Part shown: positions 18,419 to 26,833 of the stretch, one piece after another
Layout of the letters: each line of letters opens with the position of its first letter
Position numbering within the stretch: the stretch's first letter is position 1
Assembly: GCA_016929655.1 (NCBI GenBank)
Contig: JAFGIJ010000002.1
Coordinates: forward strand, 1-33,578
Direction of reading: 5' to 3'
DNA length: 33,578 nucleotides
DNA from: Clostridia bacterium
Lineage (GTDB): Bacteria > Bacillota > Clostridia > DUPQ01
Position numbers and translations under genes: made by a program
Notes under the pieces: generated by a model
Told to the model about the DNA's origin: nothing
Seen by the model: the letters and a program-made list of their open reading frames with translations, nothing else
Databases searched by the model: none

Positions 18419-19672
18419 CTAATCAATGAAATAATATGACTCCAGCAAATAGTTGGAGTCATATTTATATGCAAGGTTATAAAGCGTTTTCTTAACTGAT
18501 GAAAGGCTTCCCCTGTCTTTTGTGTAATTTTCCAGAACTCTGAAGAATTTCTTTTTCTCTGATTCTGTTGCAATATTCTTGAAATAGCCCCAGACATGTT
18601 CAGCTGCATTCACAGCTTCCCCTTTTTGGGTTTCAATTCCAAAACTCTTTTCTGCAAGCCTGTAAAACTCAATGGCGGGAAATTCATTTTCACCGAATAG
18701 TTTTCCTGCTGCTTTATACTCTTCCTGTGATTTTTCCATGATCAGGTATTTATATCTTGCCCAGTCCCTTTGAAGAAATCCTTTGGAACCGCTGTCAGAA
18801 ATGCTGTTGATACATTTTACTGCAGATATATTCTTATCCTTTACTTCAAGCATAATGTCCAGCTCAATGTTTCCCAGAGACCTGTGAAATTCCATGAATT
18901 CATCTATTCCGATTGTATTTGTATGGGCTCCTTGTTGCTTATCAGGATTCTGCTGGGAATAGTGAATCTTCTGACGCCCGTCCTTCTTTCTCCATGTACC
19001 TCTGCACTCAGAAATCCATTGTAAATCCTCATTACTCCTGCAGCCTTTTACCCTATTATGCAAATTATCATAAACCACAGGAATATCAAGCCCTGTTGCT
19101 GTTTCCAGAATATCGCATATTGTATATGAGCGGTCATCGTTTTCTAGCACTAGTTTTCCCTTGATATCATCAGGAAGTTTTCTATAATTTTCTGCAAATC
19201 TTTCTTTTGCCTTGGCAGGCTCTCCGTAAACACCACCAAGGTGAAGTATGATTTTATTTTCAGTGTTTGCACCAAGACAATTCATGAATCTGCTGTGATA
19301 TACCAGGTCTTCCACTGCCCTGTCCACAATTCCATCATAAGGGGAATTCAAAACAGTATATTGACCGGGATGCATTGATATACGCATGCCTGATTTTTGG
19401 ATCTTGCATTTTATTCTGTTGAAATCCTCCTCGAAGATGTTCCACCATTCAAGTTTGTTTACAGGGCTGGACCCGAAGGGAACTATATCTGAGCTTATTC
19501 TAAAGAGCATTACGTTGTTCCTGATGTTATAATCCACCAGGTTTTCAAGGGATTTCAAGTTGTGTTCTATCAGCTCCCTAAGTTTTTCATCCGTTGCATT
19601 TTTCATGATGCAGCTTTTGAAACCTGTGTCAGGAACTGCAAGAGCCAGACAGGCATAACCTATTCTTATCAT
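18419..19672 (-). CDS. uvsE: UV-damage endonuclease (UvsE/UvdE family)
   Basis: MIRIGYACLALAVPD...LFRISSDIVPFGSS...MRISMHPGQYTVLNSP...KIILHLGGVYG...LVLENDDRSYTICDILE...VVYDNLHNRV. Confidence 0.93.
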   Translation of the reverse strand: MIRIGYACLALAVPDTGFKSCIMKNATDEKLRELIEHNLKSLENLVDYNIRNNVMLFRISSDIVPFGSSPVNKLEWWNIFEEDFNRIKCKIQKSGMRISMHPGQYTVLNSPYDGIVDRAVEDLVYHSRFMNCLGANTENKIILHLGGVYGEPAKAKERFAENYRKLPDDIKGKLVLENDDRSYTICDILETATGLDIPVVYDNLHNRVKGCRSNEDLQWISECRGTWRKKDGRQKIHYSQQNPDKQQGAHTNTIGIDEFMEFHRSLGNIELDIMLEVKDKNISAVKCINSISDSGSKGFLQRDWARYKYLIMEKSQEEYKAAGKLFGENEFPAIEFYRLAEKSFGIETQKGEAVNAAEHVWGYFKNIATESEKKKFFRVLENYTKDRGSLSSVKKTLYNLAYKYDSNYLLESYYFID

Positions 19673-20646
19673 TGTGGATTGTTTTCTTTCTTCAATCTGT
19701 TCCTTATTCTCCTGTATTCAACAATAGGCCTGTCACCGGGCACAAGTTTTTCATTAGATTTCAATGATGAAGCCTTCGGTTTTTGGGTTATTACTACCCT
19801 CTTGTCCTGCCTTTCAATGGTTCTGTTCCCGAATTTACCAGAAAATGCAACCAAGGTATTGAACGGTCTGAACTTTGACAATTTGCAATAAAACCTTATA
19901 TTCAACACTGTGTTTTCATCGTCAACCGGAGCAAAATATATCATAACCTTTATTTTTTCACTTATATGGTTCATCCAGAGGTTTGGAAAGATAAATTTAA
20001 GATAAGTCGGGTTGATTGTACAGTCCTCTGCTTTTTTGGGAGTCTGACCCACGTCAAATTCGTTGTTTGCACTTGTAACTATCGTATCATTTTCTACAAT
20101 GACCCTGGGACCGTTGACAAGGGTTTTATTGCCTTTTCCTATTGTATTGTAATGAACGAATGGAAGGTGAACCACATCCAACTGGTTTTCAATGCATCTG
20201 GAATAATGGGAATTCCAATGATCCTGGATTTCACTCCATGAATATCCGTCATCAATCTGGTCATCAAAGAATGGAATGTTTTCTGTGACTTTATCTTCAT
20301 CACCAAACCATATATAGATTATGTCATTCTTTTCCCTGACCGGGTAACTTTTAACATTATACCTTGATATATCATCCTTTGTTGCAATGCCTATCGCAGG
20401 TACCAGTCTGCATTTTCCAGACTCATCAAACCTCAATCCATGAAATGGACATTGCACACAACCATCTACAATCTTTCCTTTGCTAAGGGCTGCTCCCCTG
20501 TGGGTACATTGGTCAACAACGCATCCCGCTTCACCCTCTTCTGTCCTGAAGAATGCAAGTTCCATGCCTAGTCTTTTCACAGCAAGTATTTTTCCCTTTT
20601 TCACCGCCTTCGACGGCAGCACTGCGTACCATTGGTTGTAAATCAT
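19669..20646 (-). CDS. Rieske [2Fe-2S] aromatic ring-hydroxylating oxygenase, alpha-subunit-like
   Basis: CTHRGAALSKGKIVDGCVQCPFHGLRFD Rieske motif; ENQLDVVHLPFVHY mononuclear iron site; start moved to MIYNQWYAV after GAGGAGG. Confidence 0.88.
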   Translation of the reverse strand: MIYNQWYAVLPSKAVKKGKILAVKRLGMELAFFRTEEGEAGCVVDQCTHRGAALSKGKIVDGCVQCPFHGLRFDESGKCRLVPAIGIATKDDISRYNVKSYPVREKNDIIYIWFGDEDKVTENIPFFDDQIDDGYSWSEIQDHWNSHYSRCIENQLDVVHLPFVHYNTIGKGNKTLVNGPRVIVENDTIVTSANNEFDVGQTPKKAEDCTINPTYLKFIFPNLWMNHISEKIKVMIYFAPVDDENTVLNIRFYCKLSKFRPFNTLVAFSGKFGNRTIERQDKRVVITQKPKASSLKSNEKLVPGDRPIVEYRRIRNRLKKENNPQ

Positions 20647-20660
20647 CGATTCCTCCTCAG

Positions 20661-21821
20661 CTATGGTAGCTCGTTGTAAGTTATATTGTACATCTGCCAC
20701 TCGGGCAAATCATATCCGAATGAATCCATCGGCACAAATATCCTGAGTTCAGGCCTCAAACCTATCAATGAATCCGGTGAAATGGTCGGTGCTACCAATG
20801 ATTCAAAATGCAGAACCTCCAGGTTCATGCATCCAACAAATGCATGACTGCCGATGAATATTACCGACTCAGGAATATATATTTCCCTGATTCCTGTTCC
20901 ATCTGAAAAGGAGTTGGGTTCTATATGTGTTACCGGAAGTCCTTCGATCAAAGATGGAATCTGCAAAACACCTTCGAAGCCCATATCCACAAGGCCTGTC
21001 ACCCTCGTTGATACATCATCCTTGATATATCTGACATCCCTTGCGGTACCACAGATGCTGCACACCCCGTCTTTCCATTGCCAGTCTGCCGTCTCTTCCA
21101 TGAGTTCTGAATAGGAGCAGCCATCATGGGAACATGTTCCTACCAGATGGTGTGGATGCAGGCTGCTGTAGTTATCAGAATCTGTAAGAAGCTCCCATTT
21201 TTCGGTTGCATTCTTCTCTATGTATGTATGGTCACATCCCGGGTAGTCACATTTAACAATAAGATAATGCGGGTGTTCGGCTGTCGATTCCTCTGTAATC
21301 AATCTGCTGACGCCCATACTTTCTGCAGTAATTCCCTTGTCTGTCTTCGTAACTTCACACCTGGAACATTTCAAAATTGCATAATGGGGATGTGATTCTG
21401 TATATCCTGATATATACCACACCAGTTCAGTCGGAAGATTTTCATTGGGAAATCGTTCATGGCATATGCTGCATTCTTCCAGCATATAGTGCGGGTGTTC
21501 AGGTGATGTCCCAACTATGGTCATTTTGAAATCTGCCGTCTCATGGGCAACAACCCTGACTGCACCGCATTCACATTTATATTCTGCAGAGTGGGGATGT
21601 ATTTCCTGATATCCACTGAACACCCAAACATGTTCATGTTCATTGTCAATTGCTTCCTGCGCAATTCTTTCATACTCTGCAGCTTGTTTTTCTGCTTCAG
21701 ACAATTCCTTTGTCGATGTAGGTGATGGCATATCAGATTTTGTTGAATCAGAAGAAGTAGCACATGATGTCAATAAAAGGATTACCATGACCAGCATCGA
21801 TACTATCCATTTAATTTTCAT
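20661..21821 (-). CDS. lipoprotein with five HPH-x(n)-C-x(2-4)-C-type repeats and a C-terminal BspA-like leucine-rich region
   Basis: Lipobox LLLTSC; EIHPHSAEYKCECG, EHPHYMLEECSICHE, ESHPHYAILKCSRCE, EHPHYLIVKCDYPGCDH, LHPHHLVGTCSHDGC; then IPSLIEGLPVTHIEPNSFSDGTGIREIYIPESVIFIGSHAFVGC. Confidence 0.7.
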   Translation of the reverse strand: MKIKWIVSMLVMVILLLTSCATSSDSTKSDMPSPTSTKELSEAEKQAAEYERIAQEAIDNEHEHVWVFSGYQEIHPHSAEYKCECGAVRVVAHETADFKMTIVGTSPEHPHYMLEECSICHERFPNENLPTELVWYISGYTESHPHYAILKCSRCEVTKTDKGITAESMGVSRLITEESTAEHPHYLIVKCDYPGCDHTYIEKNATEKWELLTDSDNYSSLHPHHLVGTCSHDGCSYSELMEETADWQWKDGVCSICGTARDVRYIKDDVSTRVTGLVDMGFEGVLQIPSLIEGLPVTHIEPNSFSDGTGIREIYIPESVIFIGSHAFVGCMNLEVLHFESLVAPTISPDSLIGLRPELRIFVPMDSFGYDLPEWQMYNITYNELP

Positions 21822-21851
21822 ACTACCTCCTGTTGGATAACCCTGCGTATA

Positions 21852-23123
21852 TTATATAACAATATTCAGTCTGCCATCCAACGAACCCTTTCTGCATTTG
21901 AATCCCTTGATATCAATGAATTCAATTCCGGGTACTTCAACAGGATTGAATTCCAGTTTCCCGGAAAAGCCTGCAATACCATTCAATATCATGGAAAGAT
22001 AACCCGTGGCACTCCATAGCTGATGCTCGCAGGATTTCAGCCTGCTGTATTCCCCGTTTCTAACGGGTTCCTGGATGCCCCCATATGGCATACCGGTTAT
22101 TGGATGATATATCTCGTAGAACTGTCCGTCCCTGATAGCTTTCTCAGTCAGCATATTGAATTCACTGATAAATGTGTCCTTCTTTCCCACCCTAAGTGCT
22201 TCGTTTGCATAGAATGAGTTGATGAATGACCATATTGTCCCGCTGTGGCGCCCCAGATCATTACCCTGTTTGTATCTGTCATATGTACTGTCAACGCATG
22301 TAATGCCGTGGGCTGTGGTCCTTATGTCATCAAGTACCTGGTCCGGCAGAATGTCAAACATCCGGCCAAATGATATGCCCAGACCCTCCTGTTCATCATG
22401 ATTGCCAAGAGGACCGGTTATGTATCTGACCCTTCCTTCATGATAGAAATTTGTCAGTATGGATTTGCTGAGCAGCTTTGCCTTTTCAAGGAAATCCTTT
22501 TTACCGGTAAGCCTGTATACCATCATATATGCATTGTAATAAACACAGTTTGTAGAAAGAACATGCATTGGAATGCCATAACCTATTTTTGCTGCCCGTT
22601 CACCATTGGCAGCAGGCCATCCGAGGATGCAACCGTCACTGCCGGAAACACCATAGACCTCCGGGTATGCTGAAACACCGTCACCATAGACTGCAGCTCC
22701 CCTGAATAGACCATAATCCGGGCTGAACTCATCCCTTTCCATTTTTTCTATTGTGTTGGACACAGCATCGACGGCTATTCTGAGAAATTCGGGATCTTCA
22801 TGTATTTGCAGATATCTTTCTGCACCCATTGCCCAGATTACACAATCCCAGTACTGTCCCCCTATAAATAACTTATCTCCAACCTTCTCAACTACAGATA
22901 CAAGCGTGTTACGTGCAATCTCACGGTCATGGGCAGCAATGAAATTATATGTATTTATGGATGCATCCCTGGTCCATGGCCTGTCATAATCCGCACCGGC
23001 CATCATCACCTGTCTTTTTTCCTCAAGCAGACCACCCTTGTACTCCTTGATATTGATCCTAATATCCTCCATTGCTATAGCAATTGCCTTGTTTACCTTC
23101 TCCGATGATGTCCTAATATCCAT
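21852..23123 (-). CDS. six-hairpin (alpha/alpha)6 glycosidase, glycogen-debranching-like
   Basis: GADYDRPWTRDASINTYNFIAAHD...GGQYWDCVIWAMGAERYLQIHED...NDLGRHSGTIWSFINSFYANEALR...EHQLWSATGYLSMILNGIAGF. Confidence 0.75.
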   Translation of the reverse strand: MDIRTSSEKVNKAIAIAMEDIRINIKEYKGGLLEEKRQVMMAGADYDRPWTRDASINTYNFIAAHDREIARNTLVSVVEKVGDKLFIGGQYWDCVIWAMGAERYLQIHEDPEFLRIAVDAVSNTIEKMERDEFSPDYGLFRGAAVYGDGVSAYPEVYGVSGSDGCILGWPAANGERAAKIGYGIPMHVLSTNCVYYNAYMMVYRLTGKKDFLEKAKLLSKSILTNFYHEGRVRYITGPLGNHDEQEGLGISFGRMFDILPDQVLDDIRTTAHGITCVDSTYDRYKQGNDLGRHSGTIWSFINSFYANEALRVGKKDTFISEFNMLTEKAIRDGQFYEIYHPITGMPYGGIQEPVRNGEYSRLKSCEHQLWSATGYLSMILNGIAGFSGKLEFNPVEVPGIEFIDIKGFKCRKGSLDGRLNIVI

Positions 23124-23125
23124 AT

Positions 23126-23278
23126 TTATCCTTTCCTAATCAATTTATCCAACCAATCATCCTTGGGATCTTTGGCTTTTTTTGACCAATCATCCTTGGG
23201 ATCTTTGGCTTTTTTTGACCAATCATCCTTGGGATCTTTGGCTTTTTTTGACCAATCATCCTTGGGATCATTGGCCAA
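23126..23278 (-). CDS. candidate 50-aa small protein made of 11-aa tandem repeats (SKKAKDPKDDW), TTG start
   Basis: Minus-strand MANDPKDDW-(SKKAKDPKDDW)x3-LDKLIRKG-stop; TAA lies 2 nt before the ATG of the downstream glycosidase; not in the supplied track because it lacks ATG. Confidence 0.5.
   Translation of the reverse strand: MANDPKDDWSKKAKDPKDDWSKKAKDPKDDWSKKAKDPKDDWLDKLIRKG
23153..23275. repeat. 33-bp perfect tandem repeat, 3 full copies plus a diverging partial copy
   Basis: CCAATCATCCTTGGGATCTTTGGCTTTTTTTGA starting at 23153, 23186, 23219 and (partial) 23252. Confidence 0.98.
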
Positions 23279-23302
23279 TATTATATTTACCACCCGAGCA
23301 CA

Positions 23303-23410
23303 CTATCCGTGGGATGGCATGATGGGCATCTGTGCGCCAGGGTTGTCTTTTCCAATAGTTCTCTCTGAAGGGGTCTCACGTTTCATTAATCCCTTCAAGA
23401 ATTTTATCAT
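23303..23410 (-). CDS. candidate 35-aa peptide MIKFLKGLMKRETPSERTIGKDNPGAQMPIMPSHG
   Basis: ATG at 23410, TAG at 23303-23305, same frame as the repeat ORF and directly upstream; internal ATG has an AAGGG-like RBS. Confidence 0.3.
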   Translation of the reverse strand: MIKFLKGLMKRETPSERTIGKDNPGAQMPIMPSHG

Positions 23411-23567
23411 GAAGTATATTTCCGGTTCCAGTATATTCGATATCATTTATTAGATTCAACATTTCCGACATTAATATAACTACTAAATTATCTATTTTAT
23501 ACTGATATTTTTGTTTGTTTTCTTTATAATAGGGAATATTAAGGTATAAATTTGGGAGGATAATAAT

Positions 23568-24008
23568 ATGTGGAAAGATTTTAAGAAATTTGCTATTAAA
23601 GGCAATGTAATTGATTTGGCTGTAGCAGTTATCATTGGTGGTGCTTTTGGCCTCATAGTTAAATCACTGGTAAATGATATCATCATGCCGCTGGTAGGAA
23701 AACTACTGGGTGGAACAGATTTCTCCAACCTGTTCATAGTATTGGGACCCGGTTCATACAATACCCTTGTTGAAGCGCAGGAGGCAGGAGCCGCTACACT
23801 GAATTACGGGTTGTTTATAAACACGATTATAAACTTCCTGATAATTTCTTTTTCAATATTCCTTGTAATCAAGCTTTTTGAAAAGGCAAAGAAAAAAGAA
23901 GAACCTGCTCCTGCAGCTCCGACCACAAAGAAATGTCCTTATTGTATTACTGAAATCAGCATTGAAGCGACAAAATGTCCAAACTGTACATCTGATTTAA
24001 ACGGTTGA
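23568..24008 (+). CDS. mscL: large-conductance mechanosensitive channel MscL with C-terminal zinc ribbon
   Basis: [45 protein letters not shown]-term [18 protein letters not shown]. Confidence 0.95.
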   Translation: MWKDFKKFAIKGNVIDLAVAVIIGGAFGLIVKSLVNDIIMPLVGKLLGGTDFSNLFIVLGPGSYNTLVEAQEAGAATLNYGLFINTIINFLIISFSIFLVIKLFEKAKKKEEPAPAAPTTKKCPYCITEISIEATKCPNCTSDLNG

Positions 24009-24013
24009 AAATG

Positions 24014-24045
24014 ACCCGGGCAATCAATATTGATGCCCGGGTTTT
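24014..24045 (+). terminator. Rho-independent terminator after mscL
   Basis: ACCCGGGCA-ATCAATATTGA-TGCCCGGGT + TTTTC. Confidence 0.85.
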
Positions 24046-24150
24046 CTTTGCTTTTTTCCCTTCTACAGTATGCCTTTATTCATTAGTTAATTTCAATTGT
24101 GCAATATGTCATAGATTTTCAGAAAGTTAGTTTTTGAAGGGATATTCGGC

Positions 24151-24849
24151 TCAATACCCCAGAAATGGGTCATTTATAATTTTTGTCCCTTTGACCCCGG
24201 CTCTTTTAAGGAGCTTTTTCATTGACAATATGGACTTTATACTTCCGGATACATAATAATAGGCATTGTTACCATACTTTACAGCAAGTCTATTCAATGT
24301 ATTTGCTGTAGCTTCCCTATCAACTGTATAGTGTAGTTTCAGGTTACTTATTTCTTCTGTGATTTTTACAAAATCTTCCTTGAAAAGATGGTATTTGCCT
24401 GAGTGAACCAGTTCTGCATTTATTTGGGGATGCTTTTTTAACTCCATTGCAATTGCACGGTTCGGTGTTATTCCCACACCGGTAGCCGCCAAAACAATCT
24501 GCTTTACATCCTTATGAAGTTTATACCAACCAAAGGGCCCCCTCAGATTTACTGTTTCCCCGGGCTTCATTCCAAGTAAAATCTTCTTGAACTCACTTGT
24601 CTTTTCACCGGTGCGTGTTCCGATCATTACTGTTTCTTCTTCAGGTATGGATGCAATACTGAATACCCTCCAACCTCTTCCCTTCATCCTTTTGCCGGGC
24701 ATTGTAAAAATACCATGCTCACCTGCATTCCAATGCAGGTCTTTTTTCGGTTTCAGTGATATCACCCAGTAATCTTCATTAACATTAATTGCTGAAATGA
24801 ATTCAAGTTGTCTTCTACTAAAAATTCCCGTTATATCAGATATTTTCAT
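24151..24849 (-). CDS. ferredoxin-NADP+ reductase-like FAD/NAD(P)-binding oxidoreductase
   Basis: WRVFSIASIPEE flavin-binding; FKKILLGMKPGETVNLRGPFGWY; VLAATGVGITPNRAIAMEL; YYVSGSIKSILSMKKLLKRAGV. Confidence 0.85.
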   Translation of the reverse strand: MKISDITGIFSRRQLEFISAINVNEDYWVISLKPKKDLHWNAGEHGIFTMPGKRMKGRGWRVFSIASIPEEETVMIGTRTGEKTSEFKKILLGMKPGETVNLRGPFGWYKLHKDVKQIVLAATGVGITPNRAIAMELKKHPQINAELVHSGKYHLFKEDFVKITEEISNLKLHYTVDREATANTLNRLAVKYGNNAYYYVSGSIKSILSMKKLLKRAGVKGTKIINDPFLGY

Positions 24850-25010
24850 TTCTCATTCCTTCTCTTTCTATCTATTTGAATGATACCCATATGCATGATT
24901 ATAAAATCACAATACCTGACATCACCGGCGCAAAATTTAACACAATCTACCTTTAAGAAATTGTAAACCCTGGGTAAAATTTACATATTAATATTCCGGG
25001 AAGGGTTACT

Positions 25011-25445
25011 ATGAAAAAGAAAGTTTTATTCGTATGTGTACACAATTCAGCAAGAAGTCAAATGGCTGAAGAATTTCTGAGAAAATTGGGTGGTGAGTTC
25101 TTCGAAGCAGAAAGCTGCGGTTTTATACCATCATCCATCAATCCTCTGGTCCTGGAGGTCATGAAGGAAGAAGGAGTTGATCTCAGCAATAAAAAGACTC
25201 AGAGTGTCTTTGATTTATATAAGGAAAACCGTCTTTACAGTTTTGTAATAACCGTCTGTGATCGTGCCAGGGAAAAGGATTGTCCCGTTTTTCCGGGTAT
25301 CGTAAAACGCCTCCACTGGAATTTGGAAAACCCTGAGGATTTTTCCGGCACCCATGATGATAAAATCGAAAAAACCAGAGAACTTATGATAGAAATAAAA
25401 CAGCTTGTCATTGATTTTATAAATGAGTACAAAGATTCTGAATAA
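25011..25445 (+). CDS. arsC: arsenate reductase / low-molecular-weight protein tyrosine phosphatase-like
   Basis: VCVHNSARSQMAEEFLRKLGG P-loop; CDRAREKDCPVFPG; downstream HWNLENPEDFSG. Confidence 0.85.
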   Translation: MKKKVLFVCVHNSARSQMAEEFLRKLGGEFFEAESCGFIPSSINPLVLEVMKEEGVDLSNKKTQSVFDLYKENRLYSFVITVCDRAREKDCPVFPGIVKRLHWNLENPEDFSGTHDDKIEKTRELMIEIKQLVIDFINEYKDSE

Positions 25446-26720
25446 TCAGAACATGATGTTAAGAAGAAAGAGTTTTTCATTTATCAGTCCCAGGGTTTCA
25501 TTGCTATCATGAAATTTTCTCATAAGCTCTTCATATAGGGATGCTCTTACCAGCATCGGTTCATTTTTTCTAATTTTTTTTATCATTGCTACATTTTCTT
25601 TATTGTCATTCAGGAAACCTATCAGACCATTGAGATTGCACAGGACATCAGGAACCCCTTCATCGGAAAACCTGATTATACTCATTTCATTCAGATATAT
25701 AAGTTTTTTGCAAAGCACCCTGAGCTTGTGAAGGGATTTTATGTCATCCGGTTTTACTTTTCTTATACTTTGGGAAAACCTCATTCTCTCTGTGCTTTTT
25801 TGAAAATCAACAGAACTCAATGAAGGTTGAATAACATTCAGTCGTTCGGAAATATCATTAATTAAATCAATGTGCTTTTTCAGTGCTTTCCTTTCGATGC
25901 TCAGATGTTCCCTGCTTCTCAACTTTTTAAGGTGTCCTGATAATTCTTCTGATGAATTCACTTCTATGATTCTTTTCCTCAGAACATGCAGCTTCCTGGC
26001 TTTGCTGTAATCCCTGAAAATACCTTTGAGCTCTTCATCCATGATTTCCATAGTTACCCGCATGTTTTTTTTGACATCTTTCCTGATATACCATATCAAT
26101 GACCTGAGTGCTCTGATTTTGATTCGTATCTGATGAACAAGAGCAACCGAAGCCCCTTCTTCAATCAGCTTCTCCAAACATCCTTTTATATCTATGGCTT
26201 TCTCAATCATTGTTTTTGCAATATCTGCATCGTGGTTGTGCATTATGGTAAGTTTGCCTGAAAATGCATATCTGCTCCTTAGATACACCCGGTCTTTTTC
26301 ATCTCCCGCTTCTCCTTCTTTGTACCTTGTCATGGAATCTGCATCCTTTATCAGCTCGGAATAACTGTCATGTATCATCATCTTCTTGCTGTGGTTTGAA
26401 ACTGCCCTTGCAATCCTTTTGCATGTTCTTCTTTCCATACCTATTCCATCAAGGAATTCCATGGTTTCTTCAGCACCTGCGGAGGCATGTCCTTTTCCAT
26501 ATATGCCGAACTTTGTCCTTCCTATGTCGTGAAGCAAAGCAATAAGAACTGCGGTATTCCCGTCCAGTTCCCTTTCTGCTGAAAGCTTTTTTATGTTTTT
26601 TTCAACTTCCTTTAAATGATTTACTTCAAAATTTGAGTCAGCCGCACTATATGCCAGGGAATAGACATATTCCCTAGTCTTTTCAATAATTGCCGGCGGA
26701 ATAATACTTTTCTTTTTCAT
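25446..26720 (-). CDS. HD-domain phosphohydrolase fused to CHAD domain
   Basis: IALLHDIGRTKFG...LIKDADSMTRYKEG (HD); VALVHQIRIKIRALRSLIWYIRKDV and IKSLHKLRVLCKKLIYLNEM (CHAD-like helices). Confidence 0.75.
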   Translation of the reverse strand: MKKKSIIPPAIIEKTREYVYSLAYSAADSNFEVNHLKEVEKNIKKLSAERELDGNTAVLIALLHDIGRTKFGIYGKGHASAGAEETMEFLDGIGMERRTCKRIARAVSNHSKKMMIHDSYSELIKDADSMTRYKEGEAGDEKDRVYLRSRYAFSGKLTIMHNHDADIAKTMIEKAIDIKGCLEKLIEEGASVALVHQIRIKIRALRSLIWYIRKDVKKNMRVTMEIMDEELKGIFRDYSKARKLHVLRKRIIEVNSSEELSGHLKKLRSREHLSIERKALKKHIDLINDISERLNVIQPSLSSVDFQKSTERMRFSQSIRKVKPDDIKSLHKLRVLCKKLIYLNEMSIIRFSDEGVPDVLCNLNGLIGFLNDNKENVAMIKKIRKNEPMLVRASLYEELMRKFHDSNETLGLINEKLFLLNIMF

Positions 26721-26833
26721 AACCCGAAACCAATCTTTCCCACTTCGATTCTATCTGATTGGCAATATAATTTCCACAAAGTTTGTGTTAAGTTTTCTTA
26801 ACTCATGGGTGTGAGATTTGTCCGGTCCTCCAA

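Noticed and set aside
20647-20700. N-terminal extension of the Rieske ORF overlapping the lipoprotein gene
   Set aside because: A strong GAGGAGG RBS precedes the internal ATG at 20646, so the overlap is a start-site artefact.
21129-21140. GGAACATGTTCC as a LexA box
   Set aside because: Half-site spacing is wrong (2 instead of 4 nt) and it lies inside the lipoprotein coding sequence.
23153-23275. CRISPR-like array
   Set aside because: The 33-bp units are directly adjacent with no spacers; this is a simple in-frame tandem repeat.
23163-23453. Plus-strand ORF GSLAFFDQSSL repeat (96 aa in track)
   Set aside because: Antisense reading of the same repeat; no convincing RBS, whereas the minus-strand frame abuts a real gene.
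26787-26802. GTTAAGTTTTCTTAAC inverted repeat
   Set aside because: Short, AT-rich and without a clear T-run; could arise by chance.
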